Of a stretch of 64,000 nucleotides of DNA, positions 1 to 8,760 are shown piece after piece (positions within the stretch are counted from its first letter, which is position 1; each line of letters opens with the position of its first letter). Below the pieces are notes generated by a model that was given only the letters and a program-made list of their open reading frames with translations, searched no databases and was not told the origin of the DNA. The DNA comes from Aureimonas fodinaquatilis (GTDB taxonomy: Bacteria > Pseudomonadota > Alphaproteobacteria > Rhizobiales > Rhizobiaceae): positions 372,001 to 436,000 of the forward strand of contig NZ_VTWH01000002.1 in NCBI RefSeq assembly GCF_008369445.1, given 5' to 3'. Both the position numbers and the translations under genes were made by a program.

Positions 1-625
1 CGCCCCGCTCCATTCGCGTCAGGTTGCCCAGCACTATGGCCAGGTGGTTTTGCGGGTTAACGTTGCTCAGCGCAATCGCCAGTGCATTTTCGCGCGCGAC
101 AAATCGCTCACCGAACAACGTGGCGCACAGCGCCATGCCGTTGGCGAGGCAGTCTGCGGGAATGGTGGAGAGATCCACATTCTGCCGCACAGAGTTCAGC
201 CACACAGAGTCTGGCGCGGTGCGCCTTCCGGTTGTGGCTGTTGTGCCCCAGATTATGACTGGAATGCTCAATCCCCGTTTGGCAATCTGCATTTGCAGAT
301 AAAGCCCGCTGAAAGAAATTTCCGAACTGACAATGATTGCCTGCTGGTGTGTCAGCAATGGCACCATTCGGTCGATGACGGCTCTGTGCGCATAGCCCGG
401 CAGGCACAGCATGACGACATCTGCCTGGCCGAGAACTTCCGCCATATCCTCCGAAGCTGCCACGGGAAAATGCCCGGAAATTGCACCCGTCGCGTTAATT
501 CCAGATGCCAGGGCGTCTGCCTGCTCAGGGTCGCGCGTCCACAAACTTGCTGAATGCCCATTGGTAGCGGCCAGCGCTGCCCCGCTCAAACCAATAGCGC
601 CAGAACCCAGAATTGCCAGTTGCAC
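1..625 (-). CDS. NAD(P)-dependent opine (octopine/nopaline) dehydrogenase family protein, 3' end cut by the window
   Basis: The first 208 residues are visible. A Rossmann motif GSGAIG lies at residues 7-12 and the strand ending VVMLCLPG fits an NAD(P)-binding fold. The segment NVNPQNH at about residues 188-194 matches the start of the octopine dehydrogenase catalytic domain, whose conserved His acts on the keto/imine substrate. The start is GTG at 625, chosen because GGAG sits six bases upstream and the Rossmann strand follows at once. The family makes or oxidises N-(carboxyalkyl) amino acids, but many members have no known substrate. It is divergent from a LysR gene, which probably regulates it. 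The C-terminal domain lies outside the window, so the specificity is open. Confidence 0.72.
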   Translation of the reverse strand, partial: MQLAILGSGAIGLSGAALAATNGHSASLWTRDPEQADALASGINATGAISGHFPVAASEDMAEVLGQADVVMLCLPGYAHRAVIDRMVPLLTHQQAIIVSSEISFSGLYLQMQIAKRGLSIPVIIWGTTATTGRRTAPDSVWLNSVRQNVDLSTIPADCLANGMALCATLFGERFVARENALAIALSNVNPQNHLAIVLGNLTRMERG

Positions 626-679
626 CGAAATCTCCACTTGCCGTTTCCAACCAGAAGTAAGCCGCCAGCGAAAAGATTT

Positions 680-746
680 GTCAATACGATTTTCGAATGA
701 TATTTGGTTCAATATTCTTTTTCTGAATTATCGACCCGTATTTGAC
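680..746. promoter_or_regulatory. Candidate paired LysR-type half sites in divergent intergenic region
   Basis: Between the opine-dehydrogenase-type gene and the LysR gene, GTCAATACG (680-688) and CGTATTTGAC (737-746) are near-inverted copies about 50 bp apart. The region between is AT-rich, as expected for back-to-back promoters. LysR regulators often bind two sites in such regions. The assignment is inferred from position and symmetry only. Confidence 0.25.
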
Positions 747-803
747 TTGGCACGACGAATCCGCACATTCCATCAGTGACCGGTTGATACTGGAGGTGAA
801 CTC

Positions 804-1742
804 TTGGATTTTCGTGACGTGAATTTTCGCCAGTTTGATGCATTCTCCGCGGTTATGGCTGCGGGCAGCATTACCGGTGCGGCTAAAATGCTGGGCTGCT
901 CGCAACCAACCATAACGCGATTGATCCGCGAGTTTGAAAGTGCACTCGGGTTTGAGCTCCTGCACAGAAGCGGGCCCAGGGTTTCACCCACCGAGCGGGC
1001 TCTTAAATTCCATCAGGAAGTCGAAGGTCTGATGGTCGACATGGGCCGTTTGCAAGAGCGTGTGGCGGAAATTCGCGAGGAGGCAACACCCCGCATACAC
1101 ATTGCCGCCACGCCGGCTCTGGCTGTATCTCTGGTGCCGGGCGCGCTTGCGCGGCTGGCTGCCGAAGACCTGCCGCAACGTATTCTGCTCAGTGCCGATC
1201 CAATTGAACGGGTTATCCAATCTGTTGTTTCGCGCAAATCAGAGCTTGGTGTCGCTTCATTTCCAATCGAGCATGCGTCGATTGAAACACACTGGCTTGC
1301 CGAAGCACCCTGTGTCGCAATCTTGCCGATCGGCCATCCGCTTGGTGGGCATGGTCATTTGCGGGTTGCCGATCTGAAGGATGAAAGGCTGATAGCTGCA
1401 GCGCATCCCTTTCGTCACCGCACCCGTATCGACCGCGCATTGCAGGAAAATGGCGTTGAACCAAACCGGGTGATTGATACCAATGCCTCCATAACCGCAA
1501 TCAGCATGGCACGAGCTGGACTGGGTGTGGCAATTGTTGAGCCGGCAACCGCCTACGGCTACCCCGTAGAGGGCGTAGAAGTGTGCAGGATTGATGCGCA
1601 AATTCCGTTTTACTTTGGCGCAATCAGCCCGGTAAATGTTCCATTGTCACCAGCGGCGGAAGCCTTCATTCCCTGTGTCAGAGATTATGCTGCAGCAATT
1701 ATTCCGGGGATACGGTTCAAAACAAATGTAGCCAAAATTTAA
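804..1742 (+). CDS. LysR family transcriptional regulator
   Basis: The 312-residue protein has the LysR layout: an N-terminal winged helix-turn-helix at about residues 7-65 (FRQFDAFSAVMAAGSITGAA, then SQPTITRLI) and a C-terminal periplasmic-binding-protein-like effector domain. The start is TTG at 804, supported by GGAGG at 792-796 with seven bases of spacing and by the usual distance from start to HTH. It is transcribed away from the opine-dehydrogenase-type gene at 1-625, the classic arrangement for a regulator controlling its neighbour and itself. The effector is unknown; a substrate or product of the neighbouring dehydrogenase is a reasonable guess. Confidence 0.9.
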   Translation: MDFRDVNFRQFDAFSAVMAAGSITGAAKMLGCSQPTITRLIREFESALGFELLHRSGPRVSPTERALKFHQEVEGLMVDMGRLQERVAEIREEATPRIHIAATPALAVSLVPGALARLAAEDLPQRILLSADPIERVIQSVVSRKSELGVASFPIEHASIETHWLAEAPCVAILPIGHPLGGHGHLRVADLKDERLIAAAHPFRHRTRIDRALQENGVEPNRVIDTNASITAISMARAGLGVAIVEPATAYGYPVEGVEVCRIDAQIPFYFGAISPVNVPLSPAAEAFIPCVRDYAAAIIPGIRFKTNVAKI

Positions 1743-1792
1743 AGCGAGCTGAGTTTCAAAACAAGCTGCTGAGCTGTGGCGTGGTATTGATA

Positions 1793-3304
1793 CTAGGGCG
1801 AGGAGACGGTTGGCAGCGGGTCGGTCAGCGTTGTCAGATAGCGGCTCAATGCCGCTGTTTCCTCTTCGGTAAAGCGCAGAACGAGTTTGGAGCGACGAAC
1901 CAGAATATCCTCTGCGGTGCGCGCCCATTCATTCTCAACCAGCCACCGAACCTCTGCCTCATATAGACCGTGGCCAATTTCCTGCCCCATACCGCCAGGC
2001 GTCTGCAGAATTTCCCGCGCCAATGTGCCGTAGGACCAGAAGAGGCGCTCAACCACATCTGCCGCCACATCAGGCGCCAGCCTCTGCAACTGTTTCAGCA
2101 ATGCATCTGCATCCTCCGGCTGGAAGTTGCCGCCCGGTAAAGGCGCAGAAGCTGTCCAGCTTTTGCCCTTTTTTCCCAGTGCATGTTCGAGATGCTGCAA
2201 GGAATCCTCTGCAAGGCGCCGATAGGTGGTGATCTTGCCACCGAAGATATCCAGAACCGGTGCCCCATCCTCCCGCGACATTTTCAGCACATAGTCGCGT
2301 GTTGCTTCCTGTGCCTTGGATGCGTGATCGTCATAAAGCGGGCGCACGCCGGAATATGCCCAGACAATCGCATCACGTGGGACTGGCGTTTTGAGATACT
2401 CCCCCGCCGCTGCCAGCAGATAATCTGTTTCCTGCGGCGTTATGGCTGCTTGAGCAGGGTCGCCGGTATAATCCAGATCGGTTGTGCCAATCAGCGTATA
2501 ATCCCGCTCGAAGGGGATGGTGAAAATGATGCGTCCATCCCGGTTCTGGAAAATATAAGCCCGGTCATGGTCGTAAAGCTTGCGCACAACAAGGTGCGAG
2601 CCCTTCACTAACCTGACGTTGTGCACACTGGAATGGCCGCGCGTTGCCACCGCCTCATCCGTCCATGGGCCGGCTGCGTTGACAATGGCGCGGGCGTGCA
2701 CCGTGCGGGCACCCAATCCGCCGGGCTCCATCAGGTCGATTTCCCACTTGCCACCAACGGCATGGCAGCCAACCACCCTTGTTCTGGTGAAAATCTGCGC
2801 GCCATGCGCCACTGCATCCCGAGCGTTCAGCACCACCAGCCGACTGTCATCCACCCGAGCATCGGAATATTCAAACCCCGTACGAAATTGCGGGTCGAGC
2901 GGCGCGCCCAGTGGTCCACTCAGATCAATGGTGCGTGTTGCCGGCAGGTTTTTTCGCCCACCCAGATTGTCATATAACAGGAGGCCCAGGCGCAGCATCC
3001 ACGCGGGACGCAGCTCTTTGTGATGTGGAAGAATGAATCGCAAGGGATGGATAATGTGCGGCGCCATCCGCCACAGCACCTCACGCTCGATCAGCGCCTC
3101 ACGCACCAGGCGAAACTCGTAATGTTCAAGGTAGCGCAGCCCACCATGCACAAGCTTTGTCGACCAGGATGATGTGCCGCTCGCCAGATCGTTCATTTCG
3201 GCCAAGCCGACCGAAAAGCCGCGCCCCGCAGCATCGCGTGCAATGCCGCAGCCATTGACGCCGCCGCCAATGATAAAAATGTCGAAGCTGCCTGGAACTG
3301 TCAT
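1793..3304 (-). CDS. glpD: Glycerol-3-phosphate dehydrogenase (aerobic, FAD-dependent)
   Basis: This membrane-associated flavoenzyme oxidises sn-glycerol 3-phosphate to dihydroxyacetone phosphate and passes electrons to quinone. The 503-residue protein has the FAD-binding GGGVNG motif at residues 13-18, followed by the GlpD-type stretches LASGTSSWSTKLVHGG and GLRYLEHYEF, and the C-terminal DAO_C region. The ATG at 3304 is preferred over a TTG 36 bases upstream because AGGA precedes it at good spacing and it gives the normal length of about 500 residues. No glycerol transport or kinase genes are adjacent, so it looks like a stand-alone copy. It is convergent with the LysR gene. Confidence 0.95.
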   Translation of the reverse strand: MTVPGSFDIFIIGGGVNGCGIARDAAGRGFSVGLAEMNDLASGTSSWSTKLVHGGLRYLEHYEFRLVREALIEREVLWRMAPHIIHPLRFILPHHKELRPAWMLRLGLLLYDNLGGRKNLPATRTIDLSGPLGAPLDPQFRTGFEYSDARVDDSRLVVLNARDAVAHGAQIFTRTRVVGCHAVGGKWEIDLMEPGGLGARTVHARAIVNAAGPWTDEAVATRGHSSVHNVRLVKGSHLVVRKLYDHDRAYIFQNRDGRIIFTIPFERDYTLIGTTDLDYTGDPAQAAITPQETDYLLAAAGEYLKTPVPRDAIVWAYSGVRPLYDDHASKAQEATRDYVLKMSREDGAPVLDIFGGKITTYRRLAEDSLQHLEHALGKKGKSWTASAPLPGGNFQPEDADALLKQLQRLAPDVAADVVERLFWSYGTLAREILQTPGGMGQEIGHGLYEAEVRWLVENEWARTAEDILVRRSKLVLRFTEEETAALSRYLTTLTDPLPTVSSP

Positions 3305-3357
3305 ATCATTCCTGTCAGGTTGAACCATGGCTGTTAGCAAAGACCTGCGCTTTAGAT

Positions 3358-3383
3358 CAGTTCATTAAAACCTGTGTGAACTG
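3358..3383. promoter_or_regulatory. Inverted repeat between glpD and rrf2, candidate operator
   Basis: CAGTTCA (3358-3364) and TGAACTG (3377-3383) form a perfect 7-bp inverted repeat in the 159-bp divergent region between glpD and the Rrf2 gene. It could be the Rrf2 autoregulatory site or a glpD operator. Position and symmetry are the only evidence. Confidence 0.3.
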
Positions 3384-3463
3384 GCTTGGTATGTTAGCAA
3401 CATTGCGGCTATATGGGGAACGAATATAATTTCCATCGACCATGCAGAATGTGACTAAGTCTT

Positions 3464-3922
3464 ATGCTGACCATGAAGGGCAAATACGGCCTCAAGGCAA
3501 TGCTGCATCTTGCAGCGCAACCTGAAGACCAGCTGACGCAATCTGAAGAAATTGCTACCGCGCACAATATTTCAAAGAAGTTTCTGGATGCTATTCTGGG
3601 TGAACTGCGGAATGCGGGTTTTGTGCATGCCCGAAAGGGCCGCGGCGGTGGCTACCGGCTTTCCAGGCATGCGTCCGAAATTCGCATAGGGCATATTTTG
3701 CGCGTGCTGGATGGACCGCTGGCACCTATTCCATGTGCAAGCCGCACCGCCTATCGCCGTTGCGAAGACTGCCGGGATGAGGCCGTTTGTCAGGTCCGGC
3801 TGGTCATGCTGGAGGTGCGCAATGCCATTGCAGCGATTCTGGATGAAAAATCTCTCGCAGAACTGCTGACAATGCCCGATCTGGTCGAGCAGGACCTGGC
3901 AACCTTTGCTGCCAATGCTTAA
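3464..3922 (+). CDS. Rrf2 family transcriptional regulator with a cysteine cluster
   Basis: The 152-residue protein begins MLTMKGKYGLKAMLHLA, the usual opening of alphaproteobacterial Rrf2 proteins, with a winged helix (GRGGGYRLS wing) at about residues 1-70. Cysteines at 91, 100, 103 and 109 sit where IscR, NsrR and related members bind an Fe-S cluster, so a redox or Fe-S-sensing role is likely. The spacing (C-x8-C-x2-C-x5-C) differs from the C-x5-C-x5-C of IscR. No isc or suf genes are adjacent. The next gene, 27 bp downstream on the same strand, encodes an FAD/NAD(P) oxidoreductase that it may control. The start follows family convention; no strong ribosome-binding site is visible. Confidence 0.9.
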   Translation: MLTMKGKYGLKAMLHLAAQPEDQLTQSEEIATAHNISKKFLDAILGELRNAGFVHARKGRGGGYRLSRHASEIRIGHILRVLDGPLAPIPCASRTAYRRCEDCRDEAVCQVRLVMLEVRNAIAAILDEKSLAELLTMPDLVEQDLATFAANA

Positions 3923-3949
3923 GCCTGCTCCGCTGTCAGGAACCATATC

Positions 3950-5284
3950 ATGAATCGTCCGCGCATTCTGATCGCCGGTGGAGGTGCAACCGGTGTTATT
4001 CTGGCGCGCCAGCTTCTGAGCATTCCACACAAGCAGTTCAAAGTTACAATTGTTGAGCCGCGGGAAGAGTTGGGTTCAGGCATTGCCTATTCCACGAATG
4101 AGCCTCTGCATCTGCTCAACACCAGAGTCAGCGTCATGAGCGCGCTGCACGACAAGCCGGATGATTTTCAAGCCTGGCTTGGAACGAGTGGCCTGGGCCG
4201 AGACCATGATTGCGATGATGCGCGCTCATTTGCGCCGCGGATGCTTTACCGTCTTTACCTGCAATCGCTGTTGGCGCCATGGCTGGAAAGCTCCGGTGAT
4301 GGCAGGCTGCAGATCATACAGGACCGTTGCGTTCACATGAGTGCCATCAAGGCGGGTGTGGTGGCAACAATGGCCAGCGGCAGAACCGAACTGGCAACTC
4401 TGGGGGTTCTGGCGACCGGCCATGCCCTGGCCGAACCGGAAGCAACCCAAATCGGACTGAGCCCGCAAGCCGACGTTCTGATCATTGGCACCGGCCTTTC
4501 CATGGTGGATGAGGTCATCTCGCTGCGAAAGGCCGGGCATACCGGGAAAATTACCGCACTGTCGCGCCGTGGCCTGCTGCCGCGCCCTCACCGCCTGACC
4601 ACGCCGGTCAAACTTGACCTGGCTGATATTCCCTTGGGTGCCGGGGTACCCTTTTTGCTGCACTGGCTTCGGCAGACAATCAGATGGACAGAGGCGAAGG
4701 GTGGCGACTGGCGTGACGTGCTGGATGGATTGCGCCCTTTCAACATGGCGATCTGGCAAGCCTTGCCGCAGCAATCGCGCGCAAGTTTTGTTCGCCATGC
4801 TCGCACATTGTGGGAAGTCCATCGGCACCGTTTGCCACCGAAATCGGACGCGATCATTCGGCAGGCGCAAGCCGATGGGCAACTGACCATCATCCGCGGT
4901 CGAGTGATGGGTGTGGACAAGGTCGGCGACCAATATCAGGTGACGATCAAGACCCGTGGTAATGAAAGCCGCCGGATATTTGGCAGAGTCATCGACTGTA
5001 TGGGAATTATCCGCGATTTACGGGCCCTGGCTGGTAATTTGCCTGCTGCGCTGGTTGAGGATGGCACAGCACGAATGGATCCGTTGGCGATAGGATTGGA
5101 CATTGCCCCGAATTGCGCAATCATTGCCAGGTCAGGGGTCATTTCCGAACAGATCTTTGCCGCTGGGCCACTGACCAGAGCAGGCTTGTGGGAGATCACC
5201 GCAATTCCCGATATACGCCAGCAATGCGCATCGCTGGCGCAAACTCTGGCCGAAAAACTGGAAAATATTCCGCAGAACGCCTGA
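3950..5284 (+). CDS. YdhS-like FAD/NAD(P)-binding protein
   Basis: The 444-residue protein has an N-terminal dinucleotide motif GGGATG at residues 10-15, then VEPREELGSGIAYST and LHLLNTRVSVMSA, typical of the FAD/NAD(P)-binding family containing E. coli YdhS (COG4529, NAD_binding_9). A second nucleotide motif, VLIIGTGLSMVDEV, lies near residue 180, and DCMGI appears in the C-terminal part. The catalytic role of the family is not established. It follows the Rrf2 regulator by 27 bp and is probably in one transcript with it, which suggests a redox- or iron-linked function. No signal peptide or membrane segment is seen. Confidence 0.8.
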   Translation: MNRPRILIAGGGATGVILARQLLSIPHKQFKVTIVEPREELGSGIAYSTNEPLHLLNTRVSVMSALHDKPDDFQAWLGTSGLGRDHDCDDARSFAPRMLYRLYLQSLLAPWLESSGDGRLQIIQDRCVHMSAIKAGVVATMASGRTELATLGVLATGHALAEPEATQIGLSPQADVLIIGTGLSMVDEVISLRKAGHTGKITALSRRGLLPRPHRLTTPVKLDLADIPLGAGVPFLLHWLRQTIRWTEAKGGDWRDVLDGLRPFNMAIWQALPQQSRASFVRHARTLWEVHRHRLPPKSDAIIRQAQADGQLTIIRGRVMGVDKVGDQYQVTIKTRGNESRRIFGRVIDCMGIIRDLRALAGNLPAALVEDGTARMDPLAIGLDIAPNCAIIARSGVISEQIFAAGPLTRAGLWEITAIPDIRQQCASLAQTLAEKLENIPQNA

Positions 5285-5297
5285 AACTGCGCGTCGA

Positions 5298-6080
5298 TTA
5301 CTCGGCGGCGCCCGTATTTCGAGTGGCAAACAACCCGCGAATGTCAGTCATGTATTGCCTTGCAGCAAGCGCAAATATTGACGGGCCGTGCCACAGATAT
5401 CGCTTCCACATGCGGCGCGGACTGACCGCCAACCGGTGCAGCCATTCCAACCCTGCCTTCTGCATGGCGGCTGGCGCACGCGCCTGCTCTCCGGTTAAAA
5501 AGTCAATGCTTGCGCCCACGCACAGCGCAAACCCATGGGTGCGCCCAGCCTTTGCCAAGTCATGGGCGAAAATTTCCTGCTTCGGAAATGACAGGCAGAC
5601 GAACAGAATGTCCCAGTCTGCATCGCATGCGCGCTGCACCGTGCGCTGCCACTCGCAGGAACCAATCTGCAGGCGGGTATGACTGGAAATGTGGGTGATG
5701 CGCGCATCGGGATACTTGGCCTGCAATTGCAGCACGGCCTCATGGGAAGGGCCTATAACGGCCATCTGCACATCCGGCGTGAGTGCGTCTGCCAGAAGAT
5801 CCCGCGTCAGATCAGACCCCGGACAGGGTGTGAGTTTCCTGCCGCTTGGTCGCGCCAACGCCGTTAGTATTCGACTGTCGCAGATATGCAGGGCGGCAGA
5901 GTCATAAGCTGCCCGCAATTCGGGATCACGCTTGTTGTGATAGCTCACGACATGGTCGACATTGGGGGTTACAGCATAGCCGTATGTTCCCTTGTCCACC
6001 CACAAACCAATAACCTTGCGAACACCTGCCATATCGGTGTTCAAAAACCGCATTCCCAGAAAAGGAACTGTCAGCGTCAT
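5298..6080 (-). CDS. WecG/TagA/CpsF family glycosyltransferase
   Basis: This is a GT26-type transferase of 260 residues, a normal length for the family that adds ManNAc-type or related sugars to polyprenyl-linked intermediates of surface polysaccharide. Family features are TPNVDHVVSYHN at about residues 38-49, the ICDSRILTA segment, SFPKQEIFAHD around residue 170, and VGASIDFLTGEQARAP, followed by a Trp/Arg-rich C-terminal region that may contact the membrane. The gene stands alone; no polysaccharide cluster surrounds it, so its acceptor is unknown. It is convergent with the YdhS-like gene, only 13 bp separating them. Confidence 0.88.
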   Translation of the reverse strand: MTLTVPFLGMRFLNTDMAGVRKVIGLWVDKGTYGYAVTPNVDHVVSYHNKRDPELRAAYDSAALHICDSRILTALARPSGRKLTPCPGSDLTRDLLADALTPDVQMAVIGPSHEAVLQLQAKYPDARITHISSHTRLQIGSCEWQRTVQRACDADWDILFVCLSFPKQEIFAHDLAKAGRTHGFALCVGASIDFLTGEQARAPAAMQKAGLEWLHRLAVSPRRMWKRYLWHGPSIFALAARQYMTDIRGLFATRNTGAAE

Positions 6081-6099
6081 AAAGGTCTCTTTAATTTCT

Positions 6100-6134
6100 A
6101 CATGAAAATGATTCGCAATCGTATTTGTACATGT
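6100..6134. promoter_or_regulatory. Imperfect dyad upstream of the glycosyltransferase and the FMN reductase
   Basis: The 192-bp divergent region holds an imperfect inverted repeat centred on CGC (6114-6116), with GATT/AATC inner arms and ACATG/CATGT outer arms. The inner part loosely resembles a Fur-type box, but matches are partial. It lies about 20 bp upstream of the minus-strand gene's start codon. Confidence 0.22.
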
Positions 6135-6272
6135 ATCACTAGACAGAATAATCCAGCTTTCAGAAAATCACGAAACCTTGAATTAGTGAGACAGTTGGAC
6201 GCAGACGAGAGTTTCTCTCAATCATCTAAATGAAAGCCTATGTAAATCACTCTTATGTGAACAGGAAATCTC

Positions 6273-6827
6273 ATGGTCAAGCTTCTTGGTATCTCCGGTA
6301 GCCTTCGAGCTCAATCTTTCAATACTGCGTTGATGCGCGCAGCTGCAGTTCCGGCTAGATCTCATGCGGAATATACTTATACCACTTTAGAAGGCATCCC
6401 CCTCTATAATGCTGATGTGGAAACGCGGGAAGGTATTCCCGCAGCCGTCGAAAGTTTAAAGACGGCAATTGCAAATGCGGATGGCGTGCTGTTCTTTACA
6501 CCCGAATACAACAATTCGCTTCCCGGTGTATTCAAGAATGCGATTGACTGGGCCAGTCGACCGGCAAGCGATATCAAGCGTGTGTTTGGTGGCAAGCCCG
6601 TTGCTGTTCTAGGGGCGTCCATGGGCAATTTTGGCACTGTTCTCAGTCAGAACGCATGGTTGCCGGTTATTCGAACCTTGGGCATGGAGCCCTGGTTTGA
6701 AGGTCGCCTGATGCTGTCTCGCGCGCAGGATGTTTTTGATGAGGCTGGCGAACTGAACGACGCGAAGACTGTTCGCAAGCTTGAAGAGTTTATAGGCGGC
6801 TTTGCAGAATTCGTTTCACGAAGATAA
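6273..6827 (+). CDS. NADPH-dependent FMN reductase (ChrR/YieF-like)
   Basis: The 184-residue flavodoxin-fold enzyme opens with LLGISGSLRAQSFNTALM, the phosphate-binding loop for FMN, and carries FFTPEYNNSLPGVFKNAIDW near residue 75, the signature of the NADPH-dependent FMN reductase family. Members reduce quinones, azo dyes or chromate by two-electron transfer and help limit oxidative stress. GGKPVAVLGASMGNFGT near residue 110 is also typical. The gene is monocistronic and is followed by a convergent quinone oxidoreductase gene. The physiological substrate cannot be told from sequence. Confidence 0.9.
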   Translation: MVKLLGISGSLRAQSFNTALMRAAAVPARSHAEYTYTTLEGIPLYNADVETREGIPAAVESLKTAIANADGVLFFTPEYNNSLPGVFKNAIDWASRPASDIKRVFGGKPVAVLGASMGNFGTVLSQNAWLPVIRTLGMEPWFEGRLMLSRAQDVFDEAGELNDAKTVRKLEEFIGGFAEFVSRR

Positions 6828-6898
6828 TACCAACAAGGCAGCTCAGCCAAAAATTTCCGGCCGATACTGCCTTGAAGTTTTCTTGAGACGTCAGACGG

Positions 6899-7873
6899 TT
6901 ATACCCGGAATACCGATGTTCCGGTGGTGCGGCGAGCTTCCAGATCTTCGTGGGCGCGCCGCGCTTCCTGTAACGGATATGTCTGGTTGATCTGAATTTT
7001 CACCGCGCCAGAGCCAATGACCTTGAACAACGAGCGCGCCGTTGCCTCCAGATCCTCTCGCGTGGATGTGTAGGCAAACAGGCTGGGCCGCGTGGCAAAA
7101 AGCGAGCCTTTCTGGTTCAGCACTGCAAGGTCGAAGTTGCGGATCATGCCGGAGGATTGTCCGAAGGAGACAAACAGGCCAAGCCGCTTGAGACAGTCGA
7201 GACTTGCGGGATAGGTCGCCTGCCCCACCGAGTCATAGACAACATCACATTTGCGCCCGCGGGTAATTTCCTTCACCGCTTCAACAAAATCTGTTGTTTG
7301 ATAGTTGATGACATGGTCGCAACCATTGGCCAGAGCAAGCGCGCATTTTTCGTCTGAACCCGCAGTGCCAATCACCGTTGCGCCAAGATGTTTCGCCCAT
7401 TGCGTGGCAATCAGCCCTACCCCGCCAGCGGCCGCGTGAAACAGCATCACCGTGTCAGGGCCAACCTTGAATGTCCTGCGCAACAGATATTCCGCGGTCA
7501 TGCCCTTCAGCATCACTGCAGCAGCAATCTCTTCGTCAATTCCGTCCGGCAGATGCACCGCCTGCGAAGCGGGCACAAGAGCTTCTTCCGCATAAGCGCC
7601 GTCTGCTGCCGCATAGGCAACACGCTCTCCCACCTTGAAGCTTGTTACCCCTTCGCCAACAGCAACAATGGTTCCCGCGCCTTCCTTGCCAGGCACAAAT
7701 GGAAATCTGGGTGCCTTGTAAACACCGTTGCGCAGATAAACGTCTATGAAATTAAGGCCGACAGCCTTTTGCCGCACCCGCAGCTGGCCGGGGCCGGGAG
7801 CCGCCAGCTCATGGTCCTGCCATACGAGTTTTTCGGGGCCACCGATAGCATCAACAACAATCGCCTTGGTCAA
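6899..7873 (-). CDS. Quinone oxidoreductase (zeta-crystallin type, MDR family)
   Basis: The 324-residue NADPH-dependent zinc-free medium-chain dehydrogenase has the QOR features VGLNFIDVYLRNGVYK near residue 37, FVPGKEGAGTIVAVGEGV near 60 and the nucleotide-binding AAAGGVGLIATQWAKHLGA near 150. The family reduces quinones by single electrons or acts on enones. It overlaps the upstream pcs gene by four bases, so the two are likely translated in series, although no functional link is obvious. The length is normal for the family. Confidence 0.9.
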   Translation of the reverse strand: MTKAIVVDAIGGPEKLVWQDHELAAPGPGQLRVRQKAVGLNFIDVYLRNGVYKAPRFPFVPGKEGAGTIVAVGEGVTSFKVGERVAYAAADGAYAEEALVPASQAVHLPDGIDEEIAAAVMLKGMTAEYLLRRTFKVGPDTVMLFHAAAGGVGLIATQWAKHLGATVIGTAGSDEKCALALANGCDHVINYQTTDFVEAVKEITRGRKCDVVYDSVGQATYPASLDCLKRLGLFVSFGQSSGMIRNFDLAVLNQKGSLFATRPSLFAYTSTREDLEATARSLFKVIGSGAVKIQINQTYPLQEARRAHEDLEARRTTGTSVFRV

Positions 7874-8664
7874 ACCAGATGTTCCTTTTGATCCGGATCC
7901 GCGCCGCCGCCGTCCAAAAGCTGGACAACTGCGCCAATGAGCAGGAGGTAAAGTCCGGTGATGATGATGCCGCCTTTAACAAAAGCGGAGGTTTCAAAAC
8001 CGGCTGCCAAAGCCCATAACCCGAAAATGCACCATAAGGCAAAAATCGCCAGATTAAACTTGCGGTATCGAACCACCCGAACCGGGTGCAAAAATTTAAT
8101 CGGTGCAAAAGTGGTGACTGCGCAAAAGAGCACAACCGAAAATGCAATTGCGGCATTGGGTTGCACGGCAAACAGCGCAAAAACCACCATGTTCCAGGTT
8201 ACAGGAAACCCGCGAAAGAAATTGTCTTTCGTCTTCATGCGGGTGTCTGCGTAATAGATAGCACTGGTGATAACAATCAGCGCAGCAGCAACAAACGACC
8301 ATGCGTGGCCGATCATTCCGGACTGATAGAGTGCAAATGCCGGAATCAGCACATATGTTGCATAGTCGATGATGGAATCCAGCATGTCTCCGGACCAGTC
8401 CGGCAAAACGCGCTTGATATCAATTTTCCGGGCGATCGGCCCATCGATTCCATCAACAAACAAGGCCAGCCCAAGCCAAAGGAACATTGCGGTCCAGCGC
8501 TGTTCAGCCGCAGCAATGATGGACAGGAACGCCCAGAAGGCGCCGCTGGCAGTGAGAAGATGGACGGAAAATGCACGCCATTTTTCGTATGTAGTCGCCA
8601 CGTCGCCGGATCGAGCCTCGCTTGTTTGGCCGTGGAGTATGGTGGCATAACGCGCCATTGTCAC
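7870..8664 (-). CDS. pcs: Phosphatidylcholine synthase
   Basis: Pcs condenses CDP-diacylglycerol with choline to give phosphatidylcholine and CMP in the inner membrane, a route found mainly in Rhizobiales and some pathogens. The 264-residue protein has the modified CDP-alcohol phosphotransferase motif, DGIDGPIAR followed by GDMLDSIID at about residues 68-98, and some eight hydrophobic segments. GFPVTWNMVVFALF and HPVRVVRYR are also Pcs-like. It is divergent from the UbiH-type gene and overlaps the quinone oxidoreductase gene by four bases. It implies the cell can use external choline for its lipids. Confidence 0.93.
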   Translation of the reverse strand: MTMARYATILHGQTSEARSGDVATTYEKWRAFSVHLLTASGAFWAFLSIIAAAEQRWTAMFLWLGLALFVDGIDGPIARKIDIKRVLPDWSGDMLDSIIDYATYVLIPAFALYQSGMIGHAWSFVAAALIVITSAIYYADTRMKTKDNFFRGFPVTWNMVVFALFAVQPNAAIAFSVVLFCAVTTFAPIKFLHPVRVVRYRKFNLAIFALWCIFGLWALAAGFETSAFVKGGIIITGLYLLLIGAVVQLLDGGGADPDQKEHLV

Positions 8665-8760
8665 CCGGCAGGCCTCAGCTTTTACATCTATCAGGCGCTA
8701 TCGCAACCTGTGCCCTATGGGCTAAAAGCGCTCAACGGCATAGAACAGGGGCGAAATGTC

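Noticed and set aside
8086-8760. N-terminal extension of the UbiH-type gene
   Set aside because: The extension lies antisense to pcs, has no family features, and the FAD motif begins properly at the internal ATG 8761.
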